Of a stretch of DNA of 64,000 bases, positions 1 through 11,573 are shown piece by piece. The number at the start of each line of letters is the position of its first letter. Position 1 is the stretch's first letter. The position numbers were made by a program, and so were the translations under genes. The notes under the pieces were generated by a model. The model worked only from the letters and a program-made list of their open reading frames with translations. It was not told where the DNA came from and made no database searches. The stretch comes from Liolophura sinensis (Eukaryota; Mollusca; Polyplacophora; Chitonida; Chitonidae), in the NCBI RefSeq assembly GCF_032854445.1, contig NC_088300.1, positions 12,867,191-12,931,190 of the forward strand. The letters run 5' to 3'.

Positions 1-109
1 CGATTTAATATATCTGTGATCGCCTGTTTATCTGTCATCTCCAATCCATGTCGCATTAAATGTTTATAGATCTCGTAACCTAATGGTGTTTGATTGTTTT
101 GTTTTGTAG

Positions 110-316
110 TTTTTCATTTGGAATGTTCTCATCACATCGAAAAGCATTCCGCTCGGTGAAATTAGCACAAGATTCTAACACAACAGTCAACATCATGCTC
201 ACAGCTGCGAGCTGCATTCTGGCGAATATGATGTTGAATGTTTTGTTTGAGTCTAGTGCTTACTTCATCGAACTAAATCATTCACTGATTCCTGACTCCA
301 ATATGTTCTCGCCACG
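110..316 (+). CDS. Possible internal exon of an unidentified membrane protein
   Basis: An open stretch lies between a good acceptor (TTTTGTAG before 110) and a good donor (CACG|GTAAGG after 316). It is entered with two bases carried over and left in phase 2. The 68 or so residues contain a basic patch (HRKAFRSVKLAQ), then NTTVNIMLTAAS leading into a hydrophobic helix of about 20 residues. A basic loop followed by a helix resembles the third cytoplasmic loop and TM6 of rhodopsin-type GPCRs, but no diagnostic motif is present. I do not recognise the gene. The splice borders make it better than a random ORF; expression is not shown. Confidence 0.35.
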
Positions 317-347
317 GTAAGGCTGAAATATTGCCGACGTGGAGTTA

Positions 348-375
348 ATTCATTCATTCATTCATTCATTCATTC
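348..375. repeat. (ATTC)7 microsatellite
   Basis: Seven perfect ATTC units, directly after a short stretch (GAAATATTGCCGACGTGGAG) that resembles the 3' end of a tailed SINE, so it may be that element's tail. Confidence 0.9.
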
Positions 376-3066
376 TGACTTATTTTATTGGTTAGATATT
401 TGGACGATGTGGTCGTCATTCTTGTTCTCGACACAATGTTCGACTCTGGCACAAAGTCAAGGACATAGTGCGTGCGGGACTCGATAAAATATTGGACTCT
501 GCCTTGTTTGGCCAGGTGACTGAGGTATAGAAAGTGGATATGCTTAAGACCTGCAGTTGATGAGAAACTAAGGCTTTCGGCGTGCCTAGATTATGTATTT
601 GTCTCAGGTAAAATGAAATCGTCAATGAGAAATGAGGTCCGATGTGCAATAACATTCAAACTAGTCAAGCCTGTGTTTCAGTGTTAGGGACTTGTATATT
701 CGTTAGTTCTGGTATGGAGCTAAAAGCTAAAGTTGGACATATTTACAGATTAAGGTTTTAAAATATGCAGAGATTGGCTTTATTGATATTGGTTTGTACC
801 TGTATGTCAGCTCTAGGAGACAACATTTCTGAACACAATAAGATGCGGCTATGCAACTTTTATGCAAAGTACTATAGACAAGTTTTAACTAAATTTGCTA
901 GTAATACATATTTGTGTCTGAGAAATGCCTAGCAAGCATTCTACACTTGAATCGATCCATACACATCCATGCTGCTGGGAACATTGTATACAGAGAAAAC
1001 ATCGAACAAATATCACACAGTTCAACTCAGTGGCCAAGACAAACCCCATCAACAACACATCGTGCACTGAAATTTCCCCCGGACAAACAATCGGGAATAA
1101 AATGTCCCTTGATAAGCACATTAAGCAGATAGCAAATTCAGCACCATATTCCTTACCAGAGAGTCCCATCCGCAATTCCACCGCGTACATTGCATGATGA
1201 CAATGCATTCAGAGAAAACCGGTAACTCGTCTGATTGATCAGTTAGTAAAACTGCATAATGTTCAAGTGAGGTGATAAGTTCAAGTATTGCCCTTTTAAC
1301 CGAAAGAAAGTAGAATGGCATCGTCATACACAAATATCATTTTCTGATTAAATACTGTTAAAATCTTGCCATTATATCAACGAGATAGGTCAAAATTATT
1401 ATACTGTCGTAACTATGATGGTATGATCACTTATCGTATGCATAAAGATTGCAGAGTTGTAAACCGCAGCGGTGGAAACAGACGTCTTGGTATGTAAATC
1501 GTGAACATTTGACAATCCATGTGCCCTCGGTGGTAATTCCACCCCTGTGAATGGCTGAGCAAATATTGAGCTATGGTAGTAAAAAACTTGGTTGAGGGGA
1601 GTTCGTGGAAACCCTTCGCTGGAGTGGTCTTTGACATACAAATCGCTACCGACAACTGGCTATCCAGGTAAGATGGGTGGCCACTGCAGTCTGATGATTG
1701 GCTGACAACTCATCTGACAACAATCACTGCCTAAGTGGATGGTTTAAACATTCCATCGCAGTGTAGGAAGGCACGTGAATCTGCCACTGTCATAGGCTCC
1801 TAGTGCTAATATAGGTGTGGCAAGCTTTCTTCTACAGAGTATAACAGTGGAAATGAAGAACAAAAATTAGGTAAAGTTTTGACACCAATAAATCTGGTAA
1901 GGTAGCTAGAGAGACAATAAGCTTCTCTGGATAGGTGTTTTCATAAAAAAACTGTAGCCCTACATGAAAGGTTTATGGAAATCAGGAGAACAGATTTAGT
2001 CCATAACACAGGAAAATGATGACAAATCTGCTAAAATCGCCAGAGGAACCTGGTTATCAATACTATTCTTGTTCTCATACATGTAGGTAGGTTTGTGCAC
2101 AAAAATTGTAACCCTACATGAAAGTTTTCTTGAACACAAAAAATAGGTAAATTATGATATAACGGTCTATAAATCTAAAAAAAAAAATATAGTCACAAAC
2201 ATCCCGTGGTGAAAAGAAATTCTAGCCCGCCATGGAGGCTTTGTAGAAATGATGTGTTTAGAAAAGAAAATAAAGTGTAGTATAGTGCATAACTGGTAAA
2301 TTTTTACATTGAAAGTATATCAATCAAAATGAAACAAAAAAAAAACATTCACAAAGCCAATAAAACTAAAAACCAATAAAAATTTCAACCTTCCATTAGT
2401 AGGCCATATGATCCCTTAAGCATGATCGAAAAAATCTGTATGCTAGAGCCAAAAAACCTAAACCTTCAAAAAAGTTTAACTTTCAATCCATGATTGATAG
2501 CCCGATACACAAGAGCTAAACAAAGCTTCAGAGGACACCAATACCGATACCGGCGCCGACTCCGACACCCACACTTTTCCTCTCTCTCTCGCAATACTTC
2601 TTCTTATTTCATACAGGCGGGCTAAAAATGTGGGTAGGTCAATGGAAAGAAATTCATGACAAAAAGACAAATGACAACCACAATCTTGATTGTGTTACTG
2701 CTTCAAATGCTAAAGTGATTTATTTTATCGCACATTGAAATGTATGTTTATGTATCCCATATGAAAACCATGCATCTTGGTAATCTAAAATATCCAGAAC
2801 AAAGAGAAGCAAACTCTCAGAATCAAAAACAAAACAAAACAATTCGGATAAGTTCTCTTTATACATGGGAGGCCGTGTTATTTACAGGATAATTCGTGGG
2901 CATTATTATCATCCCCGTCCGTACTCAAGCTAAATCAGAGCAATTTAAATATACATGTATTTACACACTTAGCGCTTGATATTCAGAGAGAATACAACAA
3001 TAGTTATCGTGTTCTCGCTGTGTTCTTCACTGTGTTCTCGACGCTGGGTGACCCAACGCATAAGCT
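376..3066. other. Spacer with no recognised gene
   Basis: AT-rich DNA with several short overlapping ORFs on both strands, none with a recognised domain or paired splice sites. Homopolymer A runs occur near 2180 and 2340. Nothing else could be supported. Confidence 0.6.
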
Positions 3067-3074
3067 TATATAAA
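3067..3074 (+). promoter_or_regulatory. Possible TATA box (TATATAAA)
   Basis: TATATAAA lies 42 bases before the ATG at 3109. A start site about 30 bases downstream would leave only a ~12-base 5' UTR, which is short. Its meaning depends on whether the following exon is real. Confidence 0.3.
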
Positions 3075-3108
3075 AGACTTTTACCATAACCAGTCGATTA
3101 AGACTGCA

Positions 3109-3281
3109 ATGACATCTTTTTCCTCTTATGCCGCACGAAGAGCGATGACCTTCTTTGCCTTCAACTCTACAGAAACGCAACCGCCCGCCTTGGCATACGC
3201 GATTACTTCGTCGATCTATGTTTGCATGCTGTTTTTCGTGGGCGCTGCAACATTGAAAAACTTAATATCATTAGCTAATAC
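3109..3281 (+). CDS. Possible first coding exon of an unidentified membrane protein
   Basis: The ATG at 3109 opens 57 codons ending at a strong donor (AATAC|GTGAGT) in phase 2. The peptide begins MTSFSSYAARRAM, has one NxS/T site (FNST), then a hydrophobic helix (about ITSSIYVCMLFFVGAA). A short glycosylated N-terminus followed by a helix suits a multi-pass membrane protein. Phase 2 at its donor is also the phase in which the exon at 110-316 is entered, so the two could be equivalent parts of tandem paralogues; that is speculation. No downstream partner exon was found, and a foldback element sits 37 bases past the donor. Confidence 0.33.
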
Positions 3282-3318
3282 GTGAGTAAATAGTTCATTT
3301 TATGTCGGCTGTTTTGAT

Positions 3319-5407
3319 GGACAGTACCTGAATGCAGTTATATTTTCCACTGAACCATTCGAAGGATAAAGATTTTGATTTCGTGGTGCCTCTATAAGAG
3401 AGAGATATTCAGTTCGTATTAATAGTAATTCATGTCGCTATCTATAGCAACAGCTTGATAAAAGGCCCGTTTTACACACGATCAGTTCACTTTAGTGATG
3501 AGAGCCTTACATTTTACCATTATCAGTTGCAGTACATACAATACCATTATGCACTTTACGGCATCCCTGAAGGCGTTTTATCTCACTGACGCAGGGAATT
3601 TGATTCTGTACAGCGGTTGTTAAGAGTACAATTGTCATTAGTATGATTCAGGATGTAAGCCTGCTGTCACCATTTAATTAATGGGCATACAACCATGTTC
3701 CTTGTCCTCTAGGGGAAAGTCATGGCATACTGTCCTGTATTCTGGGACAACCAGCGTGGGCTAAGGTAGGGGGCGGGATGGGTTTGTGACAACTAATACT
3801 TTGCTTTCTGAACGGCTTTTGGGTGCTAAGACTTGAACGGTTTTGGGTGCTAAGACTTGAACTCCCAGCGACCGCATTGGTGAGAGACTCCTAGGTCATT
3901 ACGCTTCGCTAGCGTGCAAACCAACTGAGCCACGGAGGCCCCAGATGAAATTCTAAAAGTCCTATGATATAATCCTTGCCCACACATAAACTAGGACCAA
4001 ACTTAGGGGAACTCAACCTGAAGTGGGTTGCATAAAAATGAGGATGGTGTTCAGACAAAATTGAACTTTTACCTATGTTTCACTGTGACACACTGATAAA
4101 AAAATCAATAAGTAGGGCAACATACCAATAAAAGTGAAAGTCATCTCTCAAAGCAGCTGGCCCGAAACCTTGTACACAAAAAGCACTATTATGGTTACTA
4201 TTATTTCAGATACAGGTAGGTGTTTGGTACAGATTGAGACTCAAGGAATCTGAAAGTGCTTATTAAATATCTGATACTCCTCTATCAACAATTATCCTCA
4301 AATTTTGGGAGAAATCACTGTGCAGCTGATGCCCACCTGTAAACGAGCCTTGTCTCGCTACCGTAGGATCATGTAGAAGGGCAAGTGATCTCGAATGCAG
4401 AAACATCACATAATCAAAACAAAGGGTAGATAACTTAATTTTATGGATGAAAGTTTGCCTTGGGGTAAACATTCAGCCTTCGGCAAGTTACTGGTAAACT
4501 TCCTTTCGTGTGTTACACCGTGTTTGAGAAAGACACGTGGCTACAATTTAACGCTACGCAAAGATCAATCTAAAAGTTTTTCCGGTTTCAGAGGGTGTGG
4601 ACGATCACATCTTAATAGGCCTGATACATGTATAGATTATGAATAGTTCATGTTTAATAACAGCTTCAGTTAACTGTCTGAATTTTCAAAGGGCTTTTTA
4701 GTTAGTCTTTCTACATACCTTGTCAACCTCGATCACATCACTGGCCCTGCCCCATGTTAACCTGAGCACCAAGCATGACAACGTGGTTTTGCAGATAATT
4801 AGTTCTTTCGAGTTGCCCTCAAGGTCGTGGATGGGAATATCTAATATTTCAACTAGTTGTTGGTCTGTCACATTATTAGCACTCACTTGAATTATTAAAA
4901 TATCAGGAGTTTTTAAAAATTGTGATGCCGTTCAGAAAGCAAAGTATTAGTTGTCACAAACCCATCCCGCCCCCTACCTTAGCCCACGCTGGCGTACCCA
5001 GCATGACTTTCCCCTAGAGGACAAGGAATATGGTTGTATGCCCATTAATTAAATGGTGACAGCAGGCTTACATCCTGAATCATACTAATGACAATTGTAC
5101 TCTTAACAACCGCTGTACAGAATCAAATTCCCTGCGTCAGTGAGATAAAACGCCTTCAGGGATGCCGTAAAGTGCATAATGGTATTGTATGTACTGCAAC
5201 TGATAATGGTAAAATGTAAGGCTCTCATCACTAAAGTGAACTGATCGTGTGTAAAACGGGCCTGTTATCAAACTGTCGCTATAGATAGCGACACGAATTA
5301 CTACTAATACGAACTGAATATCTCTCTCTTATAGAGGCACCACGAAATCAAAATCTTTATCCTTCGAATGGTTCAGTGGAAAATATAACTGCATTCAGGT
5401 ACTGTCC
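3319..5407. mobile_element. Foldback element with ~490-bp inverted terminal arms
   Basis: The left arm, 3319-3815, is repeated as its reverse complement at 4927-5407, with small indels and a few substitutions. The outer ends both read GGACAGTACCTGAATGCAG inward. The 1.1-kb centre (3816-4926) has no transposase and carries a SINE head fragment and a two-copy GGTGCTAAGACTTGAA duplication. Long inverted arms around a non-coding core suggest a non-autonomous DNA transposon of foldback type. I could not define a target-site duplication, so the exact ends are uncertain. Confidence 0.75.
3866..3943 (-). repeat. SINE head fragment inside the foldback core
   Basis: Reading the minus strand from 3943 gives GGGGCCTCCGTGGCTCAGTT, the tRNA-like head seen in the other copies, then the CACCAATGCGGTCGCTGGGAGTT segment. 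Only the 5' part is present. Confidence 0.7.
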
Positions 5408-5834
5408 GCTTTGGAGAATTTTCATTGCACCAATAGATATAGACCAACAGCTCAGCAGACAAACCTAATGCCATTAAATATCAAAGCCCTGCAGGAATTA
5501 TCCGTATTAATCACAGGAATAAAAAAGGGAAGCAGAAATGTAGCTCTGAGCAAAATGAATTCATACACAGAGAGATAAGCGTTGATTAACTTGAGTGAAA
5601 TGCCGCAAATGTGATAAACTATCCCATTAATACGATTTGGATACGAATTAAATTTTAAATTTGTTACTTTATATTCATTCTTAGTTCTGCGGTTGCTAAT
5701 TTTAGTATTGCCTTGCTACTATTGCTATGAAACGTCCATTAAGGCTGACGATTGGTACATCAATGTTTGTTTCGACGCATGCACTGTATAAATACACGTT
5801 TTGAAATATTTTACGACAGATACAAGTTTTTCTT
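5408..5834. other. Spacer, nothing recognised
   Basis: AT-rich DNA between the foldback element and the next SINE; no ORF or repeat of note. Confidence 0.6.
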
Positions 5835-5835
5835 C

Positions 5836-6086
5836 ATTTATTTGATTGATGTTTTTACGCCGTACTGAAGAATATTTCACTTATACGACAGTAGCCAGCA
5901 TTATAGTGGAAGGGAACCGGCAGAGAACGAGGGAAACCCGCAACCATCTGCTGGCAGATCTTCCCATTACGGCCGGAGAGGAAGCCAGAATGAGATGGAA
6001 TTGAAATCACAGTGACAGTATTGGTGAGATGCTTCTGGTTCATTGCGTCGCGCTGGTGTGCTAACCCCTTAAGCCGCGGAGGCCCC
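5836..6086 (-). mobile_element. tRNA-headed SINE, near full length
   Basis: On the minus strand the copy starts GGGGCCTCCGCGGCTTAAGG, passes through the body (CTTCCTCTCCGGCCGTAATGGG and CACTATAATGCTGGCTAC), and ends at TATAAGTGAAATATT, TACGGCGTAAAAACATC and AAATAAA. Order and parts match the copies at 24723, 26141, 36080 and 43693. The A-box-like head suggests a tRNA-derived pol III promoter; the family name is not claimed. Confidence 0.8.
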
Positions 6087-6158
6087 TACACGTTTTGTAA
6101 CCCCTTGAGTCACGGAGGCCCCTACACCTTTTATAACCCCGTGAGCCACGGAGGCCCC
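6087..6158 (-). repeat. Tandem copies of the SINE head
   Basis: Two further units of about 36 bases, each ending on the plus strand in GAGTCACGGAGGCCCC or GAGCCACGGAGGCCCC and separated by ACACNTTTTNTAACCCC, follow the SINE head. Three heads thus sit in a row, a local amplification of the 5' end only. Confidence 0.75.
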
Positions 6159-6997
6159 CACACATTTTAAATATTTTGTAAAACAAATGGAGTAGATCTA
6201 CAAGCAATACTGTGCAAATACTAGTACTTTTTATTGTTGAATTACAGTACTAATATATCATCCAATAACTTCCACTGGATTTCCATGTAACTTTACAATC
6301 TGCTGCTTTGTACTTGGCTGGTGTTTTGTACATTTTTCAACGCTTTGCGAAAAAACGTAAGATGTTGCGGTGCTTTTACAACACCTACCCAACTGGCTCT
6401 AAATTTAGTCAAAATGAATCTAAAGAAAAATACAGTTTTTTGCAAGGACAATTTCCAAAACGACATAAACCACCAAAGAACTATAAATGTATATAAAATA
6501 TGAAATTTAGGCGGAAATCATGCAAAGAGAAGCAGTCAGCGGTTTGCAATGATGTTCGAAATACGCAAGGAGTGTTCTACGTGTATGAGTTAAATCAGCA
6601 TTCAAGTCATTTACCAGGCTAGTATATACGTTGTCGATAATAAAATATACATCTCAGTTGTGCTTTGAATCTAACTGCTCATAGGTCCAACTTGGAGATC
6701 TAATTCACCGCGATGAATATATACTACCCAAATTTACTCTTTATTCATAATTAGCTACCCCAGTACATATTGTTAGATAGATTGTGAAAAAATATTGAAC
6801 AATTGTATATTTATCTAAGTAATATGGCACCTAAAATCACTAGATGATGAGATTAGTTTTATGCATTCTCCAAAAAGACTCTGCGTCGATTTACGTCATA
6901 CAAATCCATCTTTCACTAGTTGCCAGAGCTTCGCTATTGAACTCAGTGTTAAAAAAGCTACAAAGGTGACAACAAGCATATCGATTTTCTTCAAGAA
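6159..6997. other. Spacer, no recognised gene
   Basis: AT-rich. Around 6500-6700 are fragments resembling stretches near 39500 and 56500 (for example CATCTCAGTTGTGCTTTGA here and TATCTCAGTCGCGCTTTGA at 56620), so a dispersed repeat is likely. Confidence 0.5.
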
Positions 6998-7242
6998 ATG
7001 GTTTGATGTTCTGTATACGGTTGTGAAAACAGGTCGTCGAAGAACCCAGGAGTTAGCTTTTTCAAATTTCCAGACGAAGTGACCCTCAGAAAGGCGTGGA
7101 TTTACAGCACAAGACGAAAGGATTTACTACCCACCAAAACAGCCTCATCTGCTCTCGTCATTATCGAGCTGAAAGCTACGGGAGGAATACAGCTGAATTT
7201 CCAAAATGGCACCTTTACACAGTAGTTATAATATACTATTAA
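6998..7242 (+). pseudogene. THAP zinc-finger domain relic
   Basis: From the ATG at 6998 the frame reads Met-Val, a TGA stop, then CSVYGCENRSSKNPGVSFFK and continues PDEVTLRKAWIYSTRRKDLL. This is the start of a THAP DNA-binding domain: the first Cys pair is C-x4-C, followed by the FFKFP block and the Trp and RRKD segments. The second metal pair, Cys-Ser-Arg-His, appears only in the next frame from about 7158, so a single-base frameshift separates the halves. THAP fingers use C2CH zinc ligation and occur in transcription factors and P-element-like transposases. The early stop, the frameshift and the loss of everything downstream mark it as dead, unless an upstream exon splices in past the TGA. 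Confidence 0.7.
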
Positions 7243-9989
7243 CTAAACTGAAAGCTGACAGATAGTAAATCTCTGTAATGTAACGCCGACGTCCACACCA
7301 TACATGCTTTTATATTGTATACAACTATAGGCCCCTAGGGGAAAAGGCTATTCGGAATACCATGTACCGGTAGTTATCATCATATACTAGTGTAGGTATG
7401 AATTTAAAATCCCTTGGGGAATAGAATACTTATTGTGAAGCGAACGGAGGGAGAGAATAGTAAATTAAAAAATTAAACACGCCAAATGCACAGTGTAACA
7501 CAGGATAAAGCTATGGCTTTACCACTGTGGTCGGACAGGCCTGAACACATTAAAATCAAATTCAACGTCTGAAAACTCAGAATGTGAAGTCTGACCAGAG
7601 ATGTCAGTGTCAGAAATCGGAAATTTAGCCTCGTCATCTATGGGTTCAAATTGAGACGGCAGTATATTTTCGTGGGTGGTGCTAAAATCCATATCGAAAA
7701 TGGCATTCAAACAGGTTATAATCTTTATAATTAGGACCATTAACTAAATCTGGACACTAATCCTTTAAGACAATCATAAAGCAGTGCCTGAGACTCTGAA
7801 CGCCCTGTCCATAGTTACTTAAAAGAGAATCATACTCATTGTAAAACGTAGGAAACTTAGAGTGAAGCAGTTTGCTGTAATAAGCTTGACTCACTAGTTT
7901 TTGCAGTACTGACTAACAAATGCTACACGACGATATACGTGTCCGCCATATGCAGGACCCTTCGGTATATTTCTGCCCAAGGAAGGCTAATTTACAATGC
8001 CAAAATTGAAACTACCCACCTTGTCGTAAAGCCGGCGAAGGGGAGGAAACCGTATTGATCTTACAAATATATGTACAAATATAGGTCCAGATAAGATCTT
8101 GCCTTTGAAGTTAATGTAATGGTAACCAGTTTTTTTTAAAACACCGATGCATTTAGAGATGAAATTCTATCAGTTAAATCCGTGTGAAGAATAGTAATGG
8201 GGTGAGTGGAGAAACCGCAGTAGAGTGGAGAATTCCCGTATGTGTCTGTTTCTTAAGAGAGATGTTTGGAGTTTTTAAGTTTGGACCAATTTTTTGCAAA
8301 GTCTTATAGCACCGCAAGGACAATTTCCTTACTCTCTTACTTATGTTTCTCTGTATTTCCGAACCCTTATATACAGGCTTCGTTCATCATGATTTACAAC
8401 ATTAAGTTTACCACTGATAAGTCTGGTAAGTAAACGTTACAACTGTATCTACCAGAAGTATAATCAGACATCTTAAAATCTTTAACTATTTTTGCGTAAT
8501 TAAATATGTTGGAAACGATCGGTTTAGCGTTTTAGTATAAAGGAAATGCATGGGGGTCTCTCGTGGGTTGAAATAATTAGTACAGCAATGCGAACCTCTG
8601 CATCTTTTAAACTTCGCAGAATGTTTATTAAATCAAGGCCTCTTTCATGGTACTTTGAGAAAAAGTTCTCACTGGTTTCGAAAATAGGTTATATCTGGAG
8701 ATACACGAATCACATGTGCTGGTACAAGAAGTACAGAAGTGGATGCTACTTCTGTGACCACTTCACCCAATATTCTAAGAGGCAGTGCATATAATACTGT
8801 ACGCAGAGCGTGCATGCTATTATGTTGTTTTAGATATCCCCACCAGGAAGCTGGCAGTTTTATGGCCGTGAATCGTCATCTTATTAAACCTCCTCCTATT
8901 ATAGCTGCGTTGTTTCCTTTGATGGTATTTGAACAGTTGTATTATGTTAGAACCATGTAGATCCCTATCACATTGGCATCTGATTTGCCAGTCAGAGATA
9001 AACTGAAGTTATTTGAGGTATTGAAGAATGGATATGTTAGACGGTTATCATGTCCACACTTAGAAATGGATGTTTTAAGGTTTCGTTCTATTCCTCACAG
9101 AGGATAACTCTCCCCTTACTGCCCCAACGCTGTCATTTAAAGGCCGTCTAAAAGTTATTAAACCCCGCCCCCTCCAGCATTTTAGAAGGGGAAACACATT
9201 TGCAAAATGCAAAACCGTATGTAACACCACACGAAATTCATATTAGCATACATGTACTGTACTGCAAATAGGCCACACTGCGTGTTTTCCTAAAACGTTT
9301 AACACAGACAGACGAAAAGGCTATCATGAAAAATTATCCAACACTCCAACTTTTGAAAATACTTAAACTGTCCAACAGAAAGTATTTAAACTGGTACTTT
9401 TGAAGGTCCCAACCCCTTATGATCTTTAAGCCTGTGTGTGCGGGTTCTAACAGCTGCAGCCTTGCAATCCGCATAGGTCTTCTAGTTTTCCATAGAACAA
9501 TTTGGTTCTCATGCACCCAGAAAATGATGATGGCTTAAGATATGGTGCTTCAACCACACGACTGTAATTTGGAGTGTTAAGCATCATACATTTCTTAGCT
9601 CTATCAATGAGATACCCTTCAACATTTGGGCTTTGTCCAAGTACCATCCGTGAACTGCCTGTATGACAGAAAGGTACCTTCCACTAACTACCCAGTTCCC
9701 ACTGTCATTACTCACACAGCCAAAAACTGCTGACGTGACAGATGTGGAAGCCTGAAACTCATTAATAATAATTTAAGACTTTCACCTCTGGCGAAACTTT
9801 CAACGTAGAAAATATCTCCTGTGTTAAATAAGTTACCCCACTGTGTAGCCCGACATAATCCACCCTCACTTTGGATATCACTACAATGTTGTATCGTCAG
9901 CTGACTCTAACCTATCTCACCATGACATTACCTGGCTAAATGGGTGGTGATGCCACACCACAAAGTATTTCTTACCATTTAAAGGTCGC
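7243..9989. other. Spacer with no recognised gene
   Basis: Several short ORFs but no domain recognised. A minus-strand ORF at 7519-7740 is unusually acidic (FEPIDDEAKF, SEFSDVEFDF) and could be a fragment of a coding exon or of the element that supplied the THAP relic; no splice pair supports it. ORFs at 8546-8960 (+) and 9334-9647 (-) are unassigned. Confidence 0.5.
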
Positions 9990-10451
9990 GCGAGCTTCAC
10001 CGTACCCATCTGCTAGTGCGCTCATTTCATAAACACTGCCAGGGCACCTCACCCTTAGGAAAATAGCCATCTCTCTATTACACAGGTTAATAGACTCTTC
10101 TTTAGTCAAATATTCTTTACGTATGCGTCGAAACAGACATTCGTATACCAGACGTTCTGGGTCAATAATCGCAAGGCCAACAAACTACGTGACAGTCTCG
10201 TCTGCGTCTGGTCTACGTTCGCTGAACTTTAGCCTAAAATCATTAGCAGTCAGTCGAAACCTCCTGAGCAATGCCGACTTGAGAGATTCATAATCGTTAG
10301 CCTTAGCATTCTCTAACCGAGAATACACTTCTGACTTCCCGGACAAGAATGAAGACAAACTCGCACACCATTCACACCTTACCCAGCCTTGATATTTTGC
10401 GAACCTTTCAAAACAAAGGTTGTAACTCTGTATGAAATGTGACGACAACAA
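9990..10451 (-). pseudogene. Retrotransposon gag-like fragment
   Basis: The minus-strand reading holds Phe-Glu-Arg-Phe-Ala, two Trp positions, LSSFLSGKSEVYSRLE, then YESLKSALLRRFRLTANDFR, FSERRPDADETVT, a stop at about 10184, and in the same frame IRKEYLTKEESINLCNREMA followed by IFLRVRCPGS. That order of blocks (capsid-like helices, LLRRF, RP..DET, then the FL-C-..-AIFLR block) is typical of gag polyproteins of LTR retrotransposons found widely in aquatic animals. No reverse transcriptase, integrase or LTR was seen nearby, so this is a 5'-derived remnant. Assignment to Ty3/Gypsy or BEL is left open. Confidence 0.65.
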
Positions 10452-10601
10452 AGTATTTTGAGTACTTCTAGATCCGTAACGTCTGATGAATTGCAGTTAA
10501 CATCCTTGTATTCTTTATATACTTCTGCTTGAGGCATTTTTTCTAGGGGTCATGGAATTTGCTACTATGCTCCAGTAGTAAAAAGTGGAACCGGAAACAC
10601 T

Positions 10602-10745
10602 ATTTATCGATATCGATAAATAAATTAACGATATCGATAATTCATTTATCGACATCGCTAATTCATTTATTGATATCGATAAATATGGCTATATATCGGT
10701 AAATAAATTAGCGATATGGATAATTCATTTATCGATATCGATAAT
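10602..10745. repeat. Palindromic ATCGATATCGAT cluster
   Basis: TTATCGATATCGATAA and near copies (ATCGACATCGCTAA, TATATCGGTAAATAAATTAG) alternate with AAATAAATTA or TAATTCATTT linkers. Units occur in both orientations, so the region can fold on itself at several registers. Confidence 0.85.
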
Positions 10746-10771
10746 TCTCGATTAAATGTTAATTTGGCCCC

Positions 10772-11573
10772 TCATAAGTCAGTACCCCTGTTTGCAAAGC
10801 ATGTCACACAACGCCTTCTTATTGACTCTATCAGTCTGTGGATAACAGCTTGTGGTACCCTAGACCACTCACAGGTCAAGTGCGATATATTGTCGATTTC
10901 GTGTCGACGTGCAATGTCCCCTGTAGTCCCATGAGTGTTCAATAGACGATAGGTCGGGAGGTAAAGCATGCCATGACATGTGATGTGATATCTTAAAATG
11001 GTGTGCCTGTAGCAAACTACAACTACAGGACGGAGGCATGCATCTAGTTGTATGCTGTGATGATAAGTGATACCGTCCCAAACCATCACACTTCCGCCGC
11101 CCGTCGATCAGTCTGCGCCACACAATCATCGTGATAACGTTCTCCACGGCCACGCCAGAGACGTATACGTCCGTCGGCGTTCATGAGGTGAAATCTGGAT
11201 TCGTCACAGAAGACAACGCCACACCAGCGTGGAAATAACCATTGTCTGGTCTATGTATAGACGACAGGGACGTAAACCAACGGCGTAAAGTCGCTGGCGT
11301 ACAGTATAGGCGCTGATAACTCATCGTCGACCTACGACAGTAGCTGCTGTTCTGGACGCCGGAAGTGTTCGATCACGTAGATCTGTCGGCCTTCCCTAGC
11401 TAATGTCACACAAGTGGTTGCCCTGGGCGTTGTCTGCCCATGGTCCTGTCTGCTGAAATCGCTGGTTCAGCCTTGTGATGGTACGGTTATGACATCCAAA
11501 GCTTGCTGCTGTGGCCCTTGAAGCTAACTTGAACGAAGGCAATGAGGCGTTCCTCGGGTGTTAATTGCGGCAT
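10772..11573 (-). pseudogene. Decayed Tc1/mariner-type transposase
   Basis: Beginning at the minus-strand ATG at 11573 (MPQLTPEERLIAF) and ending at the TGA at 10772, pieces of a Tc1-like transposase lie in order but in different frames: CDESRFHLMNADGRIRLWRG near 11210 (first catalytic Asp region), SVMVWDGITYHH near 11090, PPDLSSIEHSWD near 10950 (glutamate region), and IESIRRRCVTCFANRGTDL at the C-terminus. The second catalytic Asp block (usually QDNARPH) is missing, and several frameshifts and stops are present. It is not the same family as the transposase at 50118, whose matching blocks differ. Confidence 0.75.
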
